64,000 nt of DNA from Salinibacterium sp. ZJ450 (GTDB lineage Bacteria > Actinomycetota > Actinomycetes > Actinomycetales > Microbacteriaceae). The stretch lies in assembly GCF_011751885.2 (NCBI RefSeq), contig NZ_CP061771.1:1798001-1862000 (forward strand). Direction: 5' to 3'. Position 1 is the stretch's first letter. Every line of letters begins with the position of its first letter. A program made the translations under genes and the position numbers. Positions 20,217 to 30,998 of this stretch are shown piece after piece. The notes under the pieces were generated by a model that searched no databases, was not told where the DNA came from, and was given only the letters and a program-made list of their open reading frames with translations.

Positions 20217-20915
20217 TCAGGCGGCGCGGATGATTCCCATCGGCGTGCTCTGGTGACCCTGGCCGAGCGGGTTGTCGCTCAGGATGCGCACCAGGCGCGC
20301 CTCACCGGCGGCATCCAGCGTGGAGCCGAGGATGTTGCCTCCGAGGTCGTTGATGTCGACCACGGCGACCTCGAGCGAGGAACCGAGCGCCTTCTTCACG
20401 TCGGCCGCGACCTGACGCGGACGCAGCGGCACCAGCACCACCTGGGAGTTGTACGGCGGGATGGTGTGGCTGGTCGGCCCATCGATGCCGCGCGCCCTCC
20501 AGCCGGCTACCCGGTAGAAGTCGCCACGGCGACCGATCAGCTTGGTGACCGCAGCCACCGCTGAGGCGAGCAGGATCCGCGGAGTTCCTACCTCACGAAG
20601 AGCCATTTCCATGGTCTCCGGCATGCCCAGCCCGATGCCGTACGAGGTTTTCGTGACGTACTTGGACAGGAAGGTCGCGAGCGGGCGCGGTTTAATCTCG
20701 TCCATCGGGTAGGAGCGGCCCTGGGTGATCGCCACGATCTTCTCGGTGATGAACAGGATGTCGCCAGCCTGAACTTCCGATGCGGCATACCGGGAGACAA
20801 TCTCGGGGAGCTTGTCTTCGCGGGTGATCACGTGGGTCTTCAGCGGAATCCGCTGAAACTTCGCCCCGTCTACCTCGACAGCGAGAGCCTTGCCCTCATT
20901 CGCGGCATGTGCCAT
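20217..20915 (-). CDS. CofE-like (F420-0:gamma-glutamyl ligase domain) protein
   Basis: 232-aa member of the F420-0:gamma-glutamyl ligase (PF01996) fold. Seen: FQRIPLKTHVITREDKLPEIVSRY at the N-terminus, VQAGDILFITEKIVAITQGRSY (metal/GTP region), YVTKTSYGIGLGMPETMEMAL, DGPTSHTIPPYNSQVVLVP and AVVDINDLGGNILG. True CofE adds glutamates to F420-0; no other F420 gene is in the window and actinobacteria carry CofE-like paralogs of unknown use, so specificity is open. 31 nt upstream of sigA's stop on the same strand? It is the reverse: sigA is downstream (stop at 20946 precedes this start in genome order), both on the minus strand, so sigA is transcribed first and this gene follows it by 30 nt, probably partly in the sigA transcript. 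Confidence 0.78.
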   Translation of the reverse strand: MAHAANEGKALAVEVDGAKFQRIPLKTHVITREDKLPEIVSRYAASEVQAGDILFITEKIVAITQGRSYPMDEIKPRPLATFLSKYVTKTSYGIGLGMPETMEMALREVGTPRILLASAVAAVTKLIGRRGDFYRVAGWRARGIDGPTSHTIPPYNSQVVLVPLRPRQVAADVKKALGSSLEVAVVDINDLGGNILGSTLDAAGEARLVRILSDNPLGQGHQSTPMGIIRAA

Positions 20916-20945
20916 GTCGGTTAGTCCTCTCGTCGAACGGCTTGA

Positions 20946-22259
<1,314 letters not shown>

Positions 22260-22342
22260 TCGAGCACCTTTCCGGGCGATTTCGGGCAGTACTAAGACCC
22301 TTGTCAAGTCCGATGTCCACACGTTCGCGGACATTAAAATGG

Positions 22343-22371
22343 TTGACAGGGTCTCTCCCATCCATTATTAC
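22343..22371 (+). promoter_or_regulatory. Near-consensus promoter on plus strand, antisense to the MFS gene end
   Basis: TTGACA (22343-22348), 17-bp spacer, TATTAC (22366-22371). It lies in the AT-rich gap between the sigA start and the MFS stop and points into the 3' end of the MFS gene; no plus-strand gene follows. Confidence 0.5.
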
Positions 22372-22422
22372 ACGCCTGCGGTGCGCAGGGTGCCACCGCG
22401 AGGGTTCTCCCCTGCGCGACGG

Positions 22423-23742
22423 TCAGGATTTGCGACGCCACAGCCTGCCCAGTGCAACCCAGAAGGGCGCTACCTCTATTCCTTCTGATTCGTGCAGAGA
22501 ATCGCGGGTGCGTTTGCGGGAACGCAACAGCATCACCGTGCCGGCGCCGATCACGATGAACTGCACCGAGAACGCCACTCTGAAGTGGTCGAGCGAGTAC
22601 AACTCTTCTGGCAGCCCGGATCCGCCCGAGGCACGATCCATCACATCGAGCAGGAGCCCGATCAACAGCATCATCAGGAACGTGGCGGTGAACCCTCCCA
22701 CGTTCACCACGCCGTTTGCCGAGCCGAGGCTGCGCATCGGGTTGAAGGTGCGCGCGAAGTCGAAACCAATGAGCGAGCCGGGTCCGCCCATCCCGAGCAC
22801 GGCGATCAACACCACGATCAGCCACAGCGGCGGCGTGCCAGGCCAGAGCAACACCACAGCCCAGGCAATGCCCATCGACACGACCGCGCCGAGAACGATG
22901 TTGCTTCGGCGCATCGGATAGCGCGCCGACAGCACACCCATGATCGGTCCGGTGACGAAGCCGGCTCCGACCATGATCGTGAGCAGTCCTGCGGCCAGCA
23001 CCGGACCATAACCGAGCGCCACCGAGAGGAACGGGAACCCCCACAGCAGCGAGAACATGGCACCGGATGACTGGGTGGTGAAGTGTGCCCAGAAGCCGAG
23101 TTGCGTGCCGTGGCGGCGCAGGCTCTCGCGCAGCTGCTTCATGGCGGCGCGCCAGGAGACAGACTGGCCGAACCCCTCCGCTGCTCCGTCGCTGATGAAG
23201 ACCGCGATGAGCACGCCGGTGAACAGCGACAGGGCGGCGGCACTCAAGTACGCCGGCGACCAACCCCACTCGCTCAGGATGAACGACAGCGGGATCGCCG
23301 AGAGCACCTGGCCGAGCTGCCCGAGGGTGCCCAGCCACTGCGTGACCTGCGGCAGGGTCCGCCCGTTGAACCACGACGCCAGCAGACGCATCACCGAAAT
23401 GAAGGTCATCGCATCGCCGGCGCCGAGCATCATGCGGCCGACGACGGCCACCGCGAACGCCGGGCTGAGTGCGAGCATGAGCTGCCCTGCCACCATCAGC
23501 GCCGCGCCCGCGAGCAGCAGCACCCGCGGTCCGACCCGGTCGAGCATCACTCCGGTCGGTATCTGCAGCGCCGCGTAGACGACCAGCTGCAGCACCGCCA
23601 ATGACGACAGCTCAGCCGCCGAGACAGCGAAGCGATCGGTTGCCTCCACGCCAGCGACGCCGAGCGAGCTGCGCTGCATCACGGCAATGAGATAAGCGAA
23701 GACACCCACGGCGAAAATTAGCCACGAGCGTCTGGAGTTCAC
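22423..23742 (-). CDS. Major facilitator superfamily transporter
   Basis: 439-aa permease with about 12 hydrophobic segments and a central cytoplasmic loop (about residues 185-215, FGQSVSWRAAMKQLRESLRRHG). Typical MFS features: VMLDRVGPRVLLLAG between TM2 and TM3, and SARYPMRRSNIVLGA at the equivalent position of the second half. No substrate motif recognised. GTG start at 23742 with TAAGCT 6 nt upstream (leaderless). Single gene; its 3' end faces a plus-strand promoter. Confidence 0.9.
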   Translation of the reverse strand: MNSRRSWLIFAVGVFAYLIAVMQRSSLGVAGVEATDRFAVSAAELSSLAVLQLVVYAALQIPTGVMLDRVGPRVLLLAGAALMVAGQLMLALSPAFAVAVVGRMMLGAGDAMTFISVMRLLASWFNGRTLPQVTQWLGTLGQLGQVLSAIPLSFILSEWGWSPAYLSAAALSLFTGVLIAVFISDGAAEGFGQSVSWRAAMKQLRESLRRHGTQLGFWAHFTTQSSGAMFSLLWGFPFLSVALGYGPVLAAGLLTIMVGAGFVTGPIMGVLSARYPMRRSNIVLGAVVSMGIAWAVVLLWPGTPPLWLIVVLIAVLGMGGPGSLIGFDFARTFNPMRSLGSANGVVNVGGFTATFLMMLLIGLLLDVMDRASGGSGLPEELYSLDHFRVAFSVQFIVIGAGTVMLLRSRKRTRDSLHESEGIEVAPFWVALGRLWRRKS

Positions 23743-23791
23743 CCTGCCAGCTTAGGAGGAGCCCGCGGACAGGTGCGACATAAGCGGCCGG

Positions 23792-24709
23792 CTACTGCGG
23801 CGGGAAGTCGTCGCGTCGCCCGGCCAGGAACTTCTCCAGCTCCGCCGCGATGGCATCCGCCGTGGGCAACTCGCCGTCCTCGTCGGTCAGCGGGGAGCGC
23901 ATCGGATTGTCTTCCATATAGCTGTCGTGCCGCACCTCAAGCGTGTGGACCAGCCTGGCCAGCTCGGGGTTGCCCTCAACCTGTTCGTCAATCTTGGCGA
24001 CGAACTCCCTGCCATCTTCGCGCAGGTGGTCGGTCGGGAAGATCAGCCCGGTCGCGGCACCGATGCTGTCCAGTGCCGTCAGCGCCGCCAGCGGGTACTC
24101 GGTGTCTGCCAGGTAATGCGGAACCAGCAGCACGAACCCCACGGTGGGGTGGTCCAGGTTCTGCAGCCGATACTCGATCAGGTGCAGCGCGTTCGCCGGC
24201 ACCAACGTCTGCGGCTTCCAGATCGACAGCGAATCGATCAGCTCCATCCGGTTGCCGCTGACGGTGACCCCGATCGGCCGCGTGTGCGGCACCGGCATCG
24301 GAATGGAGTGCACCCATGTGGTGGTCTTCACCTGGTACCGGTCAATGAGTTGCAGCACGGCAGCCGTGAACCGTTCCCACTGGAAATCTGGTTCAAAGCC
24401 GGTGAGCAGCAGGAACGAGCTCCCCAGTTCATCCTTCATCAGGTAGAGCCGCAGCTTGGCCGGACGGTAGTCGCTCAGGTGGTCCTGGTCGAAGAAGATC
24501 GACGGCCGGCGCGACCGGTAGTCAAGCAAGGCGTCAACGTCGAAGGATGCGACGATCTCATGCTTCAGCGTGTCGAGCAGGTACTCACTGAATTGGGTGA
24601 CCGCGGAGCCGGCATCGGCGAATCCGGTCAGTCCGGCGACGAGGTGAAGCCCCACCGGCACTTCTGTGGTGTCGAGCACAACCTCATATAAACCTGCCGG
24701 ATCTTGCAT
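23792..24709 (-). CDS. PAC2 family protein
   Basis: 305-aa member of the PAC2 (proteasome assembly chaperone 2-like) family, common in actinobacteria, function unproven. Features: LVAGLTGFADAGSAVTQFSEYLL at the start, the family segment YRSRRPSIFFDQDHLSDY, LTGFEPDFQWERFTAAV, STTWVHSIPMPVPHTRP-like segment and GFVLLVPHYLADTEYP. Divergent from pepA, 90 bp between starts. TACGCT lies 6 nt before the ATG on the minus strand, so probably leaderless. Confidence 0.9.
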   Translation of the reverse strand: MQDPAGLYEVVLDTTEVPVGLHLVAGLTGFADAGSAVTQFSEYLLDTLKHEIVASFDVDALLDYRSRRPSIFFDQDHLSDYRPAKLRLYLMKDELGSSFLLLTGFEPDFQWERFTAAVLQLIDRYQVKTTTWVHSIPMPVPHTRPIGVTVSGNRMELIDSLSIWKPQTLVPANALHLIEYRLQNLDHPTVGFVLLVPHYLADTEYPLAALTALDSIGAATGLIFPTDHLREDGREFVAKIDEQVEGNPELARLVHTLEVRHDSYMEDNPMRSPLTDEDGELPTADAIAAELEKFLAGRRDDFPPQ

Positions 24710-24799
24710 GGTTCCAGCGTAGCCGCGACACCGGGCGGTGACGGCGCACCGGGTCTGCCGAGAGCGAACAGCGCCGACGGCGCCACATACGATGGCCGG

Positions 24800-26296
24800 A
24801 TGACCATTCCTGCCCTGCGAATCAGCTCAGCCTCCGCCCTCTCCGCCACCTCCGACGTGCTCGTGCTCGGCGTGCGGAAGACGCCGAGCGGGCCGGAGCT
24901 GCAGTCGGATGTGCCAGAGCTGCAGGAAATCGCGGCCGCGCTCGGCGGGCTCGGCGTCACCGGGGCAGAGGACGAACTGCTGCGGCTGCCCGCCGTCTCC
25001 CCCGACGGTCCCAGCATCGCCCTGATCGGCCTGGGTTCTGGCGCCACCTCGGAATCGACGCTGCGCAACGCGGCAGGGTCGGCCACCAGGCAGCTGCGCG
25101 GGATCGACTCGCTCACGCTTGCGCTGCCCGCGGCCAGTGACGATGAGGCCGCCGCCATCCTGGAAGGCGCCGCGATCGGCGCGTACAGCTACACCCGCTA
25201 CCGCTCTGACACGCTCGCCACCACCAAGACCCCGGCGAGTGACATCACGATGATCGCGACCGTGACGGATGCCGCGGCGGTGCTCGCCCGCGCCACCGCG
25301 GTGGCCGAGGCGATGGCCACGGTGCGGGATCTGGTCAACGCTCCCCCGTCGCACCTCTTCCCGCAGAGCTTCGCCGACGCCGCCGAGACCCTCACCAGCG
25401 AGCTGCCGGTCGAGCTGACCGTGCTCGACGCCGACGATCTCGCCGAGGGCGGGTACGGCGGCATCCTCGGCGTCGGCCAGGGATCGACACGCGGTCCGCG
25501 CCTGGTCAAGCTCAGCTACGCCCCCGAGAACGCCACCCGGCACCTCGCCCTGGTGGGCAAGGGCATCACCTTCGACTCCGGCGGACTGTCGCTCAAGCCC
25601 GCCGCGTCAATGGTGGGCATGAAGTACGACATGGCCGGTGCCGCCTCCGTACTGGCGGTCACCATCGCGGCCGCCAGGCTCGGTCTGCCGGTGCGCATCA
25701 CCGGCTGGCTCTGCCTCGCCGAAAACCTGCCATCCGGCACCGCCCTGCGACCGAACGACGTCATTCGAATCCGCGGCGGCAAGACCGTGGAGGTGCTCAA
25801 CACCGACGCGGAAGGCCGGCTGGTGCTCGCCGACGGACTGGTCGCGGCCAGTGAGGAACGTCCGGACGCCATCGTCGACGTGGCCACCCTGACCGGCGCC
25901 GTGGTCAGCGCCCTCGGTGACCGCACCAGCGGCGCGATGGGCGACGCCGACCTCATCGCCGAACTGCAGGATCTCAGCATCCGAACCGGAGAGGCCTTCT
26001 GGCCACTGCCATTGCCGAGCTATCTCATGGAGTCATTGCGTTCGGATGTCGCAGACCTCAGCAATGGAAAGGCGGGGCCCAAGCCCGGAGGCGCACTGGT
26101 CGCCGGCGTGTTCCTGCAGCAGTTCATCGGCTCCACCGGCGACGGCGACGACGCGCCGCGCATCCCCTGGCTGCACCTGGATATCGCGGGCACCGCAGAC
26201 AACGGGTCGGCGTCGCGCGGCTATCTGGGCGCCGGCGCCACCGGAACCCCTGTTCTTTCGCTCCTCGCGCTGGCCGAACGGTATTCGCGCGCGTAG
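24800..26296 (+). CDS. pepA: Leucyl aminopeptidase (M17)
   Basis: 498-aa cytosolic dizinc aminopeptidase that removes N-terminal residues during peptide turnover. M17 landmarks: LVGKGITFDSGGLSLKP (first metal Lys/Asp), MKYDMAGAASVLA, and the signature VLNTDAEGRLVLADGL. The variable N-terminal domain occupies the first about 170 residues. ATG at 24800 (MTIPALRIS) follows TACGAT by 6 nt, so leaderless; the ORF extends to 24704 but that part overlaps the divergent promoter. Confidence 0.95.
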   Translation: MTIPALRISSASALSATSDVLVLGVRKTPSGPELQSDVPELQEIAAALGGLGVTGAEDELLRLPAVSPDGPSIALIGLGSGATSESTLRNAAGSATRQLRGIDSLTLALPAASDDEAAAILEGAAIGAYSYTRYRSDTLATTKTPASDITMIATVTDAAAVLARATAVAEAMATVRDLVNAPPSHLFPQSFADAAETLTSELPVELTVLDADDLAEGGYGGILGVGQGSTRGPRLVKLSYAPENATRHLALVGKGITFDSGGLSLKPAASMVGMKYDMAGAASVLAVTIAAARLGLPVRITGWLCLAENLPSGTALRPNDVIRIRGGKTVEVLNTDAEGRLVLADGLVAASEERPDAIVDVATLTGAVVSALGDRTSGAMGDADLIAELQDLSIRTGEAFWPLPLPSYLMESLRSDVADLSNGKAGPKPGGALVAGVFLQQFIGSTGDGDDAPRIPWLHLDIAGTADNGSASRGYLGAGATGTPVLSLLALAERYSRA

Positions 26297-26389
26297 TAAA
26301 GTCGTCGTGGCGAGGAAATCTTGCCACTCATCAGGCCCCTCCGCGTACCCCCTGGATGGCGCCTGCAAAGAGCACGAGGGAGTTGCTGG

Positions 26390-27763
26390 GTGTCGGAACA
26401 AAACTTTGACATTGTCATTCTCGGCGGCGGAAGCGGTGGCTACGCCGCCGCTCTGCGCGCGAGCGAACTGGGCTTTTCGGTTGGCCTGATTGAGAAGGGC
26501 AAGGTCGGCGGCACCTGCCTGCACGTGGGCTGCATTCCCACCAAGGCGCTGCTGCACTCCGCAGAGGTCGCGGATGTTTCACGCGAGTCCTCCAAGTACG
26601 GCGTGACCACGACGTTCGAGGGAATCGACATGTCGGCGGTCACCGCGTACCGCCAGGGCATCGTTGCCAGCAAGTACAAGGGTCTGCTGGGACTGGTCAA
26701 GGCTCGCGGCATCACCACCATCGAGGGCGAAGGCAAGCTGACCTCCCCGACGACGGTTCAGGTCGGCGACATCACCGTCACCGGCAAGAACGTGATCCTC
26801 GCGACCGGCTCATACTCGCGGTCGCTTCCCGGCCTCGAGCTCGGCGGCCGTGTCATCACGTCGGAGCAGGCCCTCGAACTCGACTTCGTTCCGAACAAGG
26901 TCGCCGTGCTCGGCGGCGGCGTGATCGGCGTCGAGTTCGCGAGCGTCTGGAAGTCGTTCGGCGCAGATGTCACCATCATCGAGGCTCTGCCGCACCTGGT
27001 ACCCAACGAAGACGAGTCGGTCAGCAAGCAGCTCGAGCGCGCATTCCGCAAGCGCGGCATCAACTTCACGGTCGGCGTGCGGTTCCAGAGCGTCGAGCAG
27101 AACGAGAACGGTGTTGTCGTCACGCTGGAGAACGGCCAGACCATTGAAGCCGACCTGCTGCTGGTGGCCGTCGGCCGCGGACCGTCGACGGCCGGCGTCG
27201 GCTTCGACGAGGTCGGCGTGACCATGGACCGCGGGTTCGTCATCACCGACGAGCGCCTGCGCACCAACATCCCCGGCGTCTACGCCGTCGGCGACATCGT
27301 CCCCGGGCTGCAGCTCGCGCACCGCGGATTCCAGCAGGGCATCTTCGTGGCCGAGGAGCTTGCGGGCCTCAACCCGATCATCATCGAAGACATCAACATC
27401 CCGAAGGTCACATACTGCGACCCCGAGATCGCGTCCGTCGGGCTCAGCCAGGCCAAGGCCACCGAGAAGTACGGTGCCGACAAGGTGACGAGCTACGACT
27501 ACAACCTGGCCGGCAACGGCAAGAGCGCCATCATCGGCACCGCCGGATCGATCAAGGTCGTGCGTGTCAACGACGGTCCCGTCGTCGGCGTGCACATGAT
27601 CGGCGCCCGTGTCGGCGAGCTCATCGGCGAGGCACAGCTCGCGGTGAACTGGGAGGCATACCCGGAAGACATCGCGCCGCTCGTCCACGCACACCCGACG
27701 CAGCATGAAGCGCTCGGCGAGGCGTTCCTCCACCTCGCGGGCCGGCCGCTGCACGCGCTCTAA
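26390..27763 (+). CDS. lpdA: Dihydrolipoyl dehydrogenase (E3)
   Basis: 457-aa FAD enzyme that reoxidises dihydrolipoyl groups of the 2-oxoacid dehydrogenase complexes with NAD+. FAD motif ILGGGSGGYAAALRA at the N-terminus; redox disulfide in GGTCLHVGCIPTKALL; NAD motif VLGGGVIGVEFASVW; second FAD motif GVYAVGDIVPG; C-terminal His-Glu pair in HAHPTQHEALGEA. Start is GTG at 26390 with GAGGGAG upstream; the longer frame from 26321 lacks similarity. Followed 76 nt later by sucB, its E2 partner. Confidence 0.97.
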   Translation: MSEQNFDIVILGGGSGGYAAALRASELGFSVGLIEKGKVGGTCLHVGCIPTKALLHSAEVADVSRESSKYGVTTTFEGIDMSAVTAYRQGIVASKYKGLLGLVKARGITTIEGEGKLTSPTTVQVGDITVTGKNVILATGSYSRSLPGLELGGRVITSEQALELDFVPNKVAVLGGGVIGVEFASVWKSFGADVTIIEALPHLVPNEDESVSKQLERAFRKRGINFTVGVRFQSVEQNENGVVVTLENGQTIEADLLLVAVGRGPSTAGVGFDEVGVTMDRGFVITDERLRTNIPGVYAVGDIVPGLQLAHRGFQQGIFVAEELAGLNPIIIEDINIPKVTYCDPEIASVGLSQAKATEKYGADKVTSYDYNLAGNGKSAIIGTAGSIKVVRVNDGPVVGVHMIGARVGELIGEAQLAVNWEAYPEDIAPLVHAHPTQHEALGEAFLHLAGRPLHAL

Positions 27764-27839
27764 CCGGCACGCACTCTAAGCGGCACATGCCGCATAACTA
27801 GACTAAGAACACCCACAGGGCTACAAAGGAGCATCACTG

Positions 27840-29393
27840 ATGAGCGAATCCGTCAACCTCCCGGCACTCGGAGAGAGTGTCACAGAGGGCACGGTCACCC
27901 GCTGGTTGAAGAACGTTGGCGACCGTGTCGAGGTTGACGAGCCGTTGCTCGAGGTTTCAACCGACAAGGTCGACACCGAGATCCCGTCGCCGATCGCGGG
28001 CGTGATCGAGGCGATTCTCGTGGCGGAGGACGAGACGGTCGAGGTGGGCACCCCCCTCGTGACGATCGGTTCCGGCGAGGCTGCAACCGAGGCACCGGCG
28101 GCTCCCGCCGAAGAGGCAGCGGCTCCCGCAGCGGAAGCACCCGCGGCAGAGGCACCGGCCGCTCCGGCTGCTGAGGCGCCCGCTGCTCCGGCTCCGGCTC
28201 CGGCCGCTCCAGCGGCACCGGCGGCTGAGGCACCTGCTGCTCCCGCTGCTCCGGCTGCTCCGGCTGCTCCGGCTGCAACTCCGACGCCTGCTGCTCCGGC
28301 CGAGGTGCCATCGGCTGCTGCTCCGGCGCCAGGCGAGGAGGCACCTGCTGCTCCCCCGGCACCGGCCGCACAGGTCGACGAGGCACCCGCTGCTGCCGCG
28401 GCTCCGGCTCCGGCCGCAGCACCTGCCGCCCCGGCACCCGCCGCTGCTCCGGCTGCACCCGCAGCGCCGGCAGCCGAGCCGGCTGTCGGACCGTCTGGGT
28501 CCAACGCCGGCTACGTCACTCCGATCGTGCGCAAGCTCGCCAACGAGCGCGGAATCGACCTGGCATCCCTCTCGGGTACCGGTGTCGGTGGCCGAATCCG
28601 CAAGGAAGATGTTCTCGCTGCTGCCCCGTCCGCCGCGGCTCCGGCTGCTGCGGCTCCCGCACCGCTCGAGGTTTCCGAGCTGCGCGGCACCACGGTGCCG
28701 ATGACACGTCTGCGCAAGGTTGTCGCCGAGCGCGCCGTGCAGTCGATGCAGGGCACCGCCCAGCTGACGTCGGTCGTCGAGGTCGATGTAACCAAGGTCG
28801 CCGCGTTCCGCAGCAAGGTGAAGGACGAGTTCCAGCAGAAGACCGGCGCCAAGCTGTCCTTCCTGCCATTCTTCGCCCTCGCCGCTACCGAGGCGTTGCA
28901 GACCTACCCGATCGTTAACGCCACGGTCGACGGCGACAAGATCGTGTACCCGGCCAGCGAGAACATCAGCATCGCGGTTGACACCGAGCGCGGCCTGCTG
29001 ACCCCGGTTGTGAAGAACGCCGCCGAGCTGGACCTGGCCGGTTTCGCACAGCAGATCGCCGACCTGGCCGACCGCACGCGTGAGAACAAGCTGAAGCCTG
29101 ACGAGCTCGCCGGCGGCACCTTCACGCTGACCAACACGGGATCGCGCGGCGCGTTGTTCGACACGCCCGTGGTGTTCCTGCCGCAGTCCGCGATCCTCGG
29201 TACCGGCATCGTGACCAAGCGTGCCGTCGTGGTGTCGGTGGACGGCGCTGACGCCATCGCGATCCGCTCAATGGTGTACCTGGCGCTCTCGTACGACCAC
29301 CGCATCATCGACGGCGCAGACGCATCGCGCTTCCTGGTGGCCGTGAAGAACCGTCTCGAGGCGGGCAACTTCGAGGGCAACCTCGGTTACTGA
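27840..29393 (+). CDS. sucB: Dihydrolipoamide acyltransferase (E2) of 2-oxoglutarate / pyruvate dehydrogenase
   Basis: 517-aa E2 core enzyme. A single N-terminal lipoyl domain with the lipoylated Lys in [13 protein letters not shown] (about residue 43), a very long Ala/Pro/Glu linker (about 80-220), an E3/E1-binding domain ([16 protein letters not shown]), a second short linker, and the catalytic domain ending [14 protein letters not shown] (active-site His and Asp). In actinobacteria the product is annotated SucB or AceF, and one E2 often serves both PDH and ODH; aceE at 59.8 kb could be a partner. RBS AAAGGAG; candidate -10 TAGACT at 27799-27804. Its last 7 bp overlap the convergent pseudokinase gene. 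Confidence 0.93.
   Translation: MSESVNLPALGESVTEGTVTRWLKNVGDRVEVDEPLLEVSTDKVDTEIPSPIAGVIEAILVAEDETVEVGTPLVTIGSGEAATEAPAAPAEEAAAPAAEAPAAEAPAAPAAEAPAAPAPAPAAPAAPAAEAPAAPAAPAAPAAPAATPTPAAPAEVPSAAAPAPGEEAPAAPPAPAAQVDEAPAAAAAPAPAAAPAAPAPAAAPAAPAAPAAEPAVGPSGSNAGYVTPIVRKLANERGIDLASLSGTGVGGRIRKEDVLAAAPSAAAPAAAAPAPLEVSELRGTTVPMTRLRKVVAERAVQSMQGTAQLTSVVEVDVTKVAAFRSKVKDEFQQKTGAKLSFLPFFALAATEALQTYPIVNATVDGDKIVYPASENISIAVDTERGLLTPVVKNAAELDLAGFAQQIADLADRTRENKLKPDELAGGTFTLTNTGSRGALFDTPVVFLPQSAILGTGIVTKRAVVVSVDGADAIAIRSMVYLALSYDHRIIDGADASRFLVAVKNRLEAGNFEGNLGY
28081..28490 (+). repeat. Ala/Pro-linker coding repeat in sucB
   Basis: About 400 bp of near-repeats of GCTCCGGCTGCT type encode the (AP)n linker between lipoyl and E3-binding domains. 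Such DNA is prone to slippage and to assembly error. Confidence 0.8.
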
Positions 29394-30838
29394 TCACCCA
29401 AGTACGCCCTGATCCGCCAACCGGCCTCGCTCCTGATCACCAGGAGCGAGGCCGGTTCGCTGTCTGTACCGAGATCAATCAGGGCGGAATTACCGAGTCG
29501 TTCCACCAGCAGCGGGTCACCCACCGCGACGTCGACCGCTGCCGCCTCGAGCTGACCGTCGCGCACTGCACGAATCGTTGCCTCGTCAGCGGTGAGAGCG
29601 GCTGAGCCCGGCTGGGCGACCGCATCCAGACAGAGCACTGAGAGATCACGCAAGCAGCGGGCCCGAGTCTGCAGCAGCTCGGCAGCGGCAGCCAGCGGGT
29701 CATCCGCCAGTACCGCGCTGCCCTCGCCCACGATCGGTGGGCCTGCCGTCGCCGGACCCGTCGGCTGCGGATCGTGTCCAGTTCCGGCATCCGGAGCACT
29801 GTCGTTCCCCGGAATGAGCACCATGGCAGCCGTGAACGCAACGGCGACCGCCGCGGCCGCGAACCAGAACCGGAGACGCACCGTGCGCAGTCGCGTCAGG
29901 ATCTGACGCGACCACGTCGCCCCGTGCGCAGCCGCCGCATCGTGCAGCCATTCCGGCAGCGGGAGCGCCGCGAGCCAGCCGGGACGAGACGCCGGCTCTT
30001 GTCTGCTGTCGGCGTCGTCGATCCGGGGCGGCACGGCCACGCGCTCGAACGCTGGTCGAGTCACCGGCACCGCAACGCCGCCGCGACCGAGGTCGATCGG
30101 TTGCGGATCCGCCACGGCAAACAGCCGCTCGGCCAGCTCGTCGCAGAAACCGGCGGTATCGGCGCTCGAGTCGAGCCACCCCGCCAGGGCGGTACAGGAG
30201 TTCATCGCGATCGTGTCTCCTGTCACAGCTTCAAGCACGGATCCGGCGATCCGCCGCAGACGCATTCGGTCTCGTGTCGCCGTCTCGTGTTGCTCCAGAG
30301 CGACGGGCGGCGAGCCAGCGGCGAATAGCGCCGCCCGCCCCCAGCCGATCAGCACCGGCGCACCGCGCTCCGAGAACAGCACCCGACCGGGTCCGAGGGC
30401 ACCGTGCGCCACTCCCGCCGTATGCAGAACGCCGAGCGTCTGGGCGAGCGGAGCGAGCACCGTGACAGCCTCGCCGGCGGACCACGGTCGCCCACTGGTG
30501 AACAACTCGCTCAGCGAGCCTTTCGGATGCCGTTCCAGCACGAGGCATGGCCGTCCGTCACGGTCGCTCGCAACATCCAGAAGCTGCACAACGTGTTCGT
30601 TCGAGACGCATGTCATCGCCTCGATCTCCCGCGCGATGTCGTCGTCGCTGACCCACCTCCGGTAGGCCTTCAGCGCCATCGGCGGTTCGGAGTCGACGAC
30701 CGCCAGGTAGACCTCCGCACGTTCGCCCGCGCCAAGCCGGCGAACCACGCGCAGACCACCGACCACGGTGTCGATCCCCAGCAGGGGCTCGTCCGCGGCG
30801 ACCGCAAGTGGCTGATCCAGCACGGTGGTTCGGCGCAT
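29387..30838 (-). CDS. Membrane-anchored Ser/Thr protein kinase-like pseudokinase
   Basis: 483 aa from ATG 30838 (start uncertain; no Shine-Dalgarno). N-terminal kinase fold (about 20-250): glycine loop [16 protein letters not shown]-like MALKAYRR with K57, alphaC Glu near E71. Catalytic residues are gone: HRDLKPxN reads HGALGPGRV (Asp to Ala147, Asn to Arg152) and DFG reads GWG (Asp to Gly165). This makes phosphotransfer very unlikely; ATP binding or scaffolding remains possible. One membrane helix at about 322-342 ([18 protein letters not shown]) puts a C-terminal domain of about 140 residues outside. Convergent with sucB (7-bp overlap). In M. tuberculosis lipB-lipA occupy this position. 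Confidence 0.85.
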   Translation of the reverse strand: MRRTTVLDQPLAVAADEPLLGIDTVVGGLRVVRRLGAGERAEVYLAVVDSEPPMALKAYRRWVSDDDIAREIEAMTCVSNEHVVQLLDVASDRDGRPCLVLERHPKGSLSELFTSGRPWSAGEAVTVLAPLAQTLGVLHTAGVAHGALGPGRVLFSERGAPVLIGWGRAALFAAGSPPVALEQHETATRDRMRLRRIAGSVLEAVTGDTIAMNSCTALAGWLDSSADTAGFCDELAERLFAVADPQPIDLGRGGVAVPVTRPAFERVAVPPRIDDADSRQEPASRPGWLAALPLPEWLHDAAAAHGATWSRQILTRLRTVRLRFWFAAAAVAVAFTAAMVLIPGNDSAPDAGTGHDPQPTGPATAGPPIVGEGSAVLADDPLAAAAELLQTRARCLRDLSVLCLDAVAQPGSAALTADEATIRAVRDGQLEAAAVDVAVGDPLLVERLGNSALIDLGTDSEPASLLVIRSEAGWRIRAYLGDQ

Positions 30839-30998
30839 GGCCTCATGCTGACCCACGTTCGAGTGACGCCGCCAGCAGCGCCGTGAACCTGTGCGCAACG
30901 CCGCACTGTTGAGGAGCGGTGTTGAGGGGCACTACTCAGGGCTGATTGCCCTACCGGTGCGGGATCCGTGACCTCTCCGACCCCGTATCCTAGAGAGT

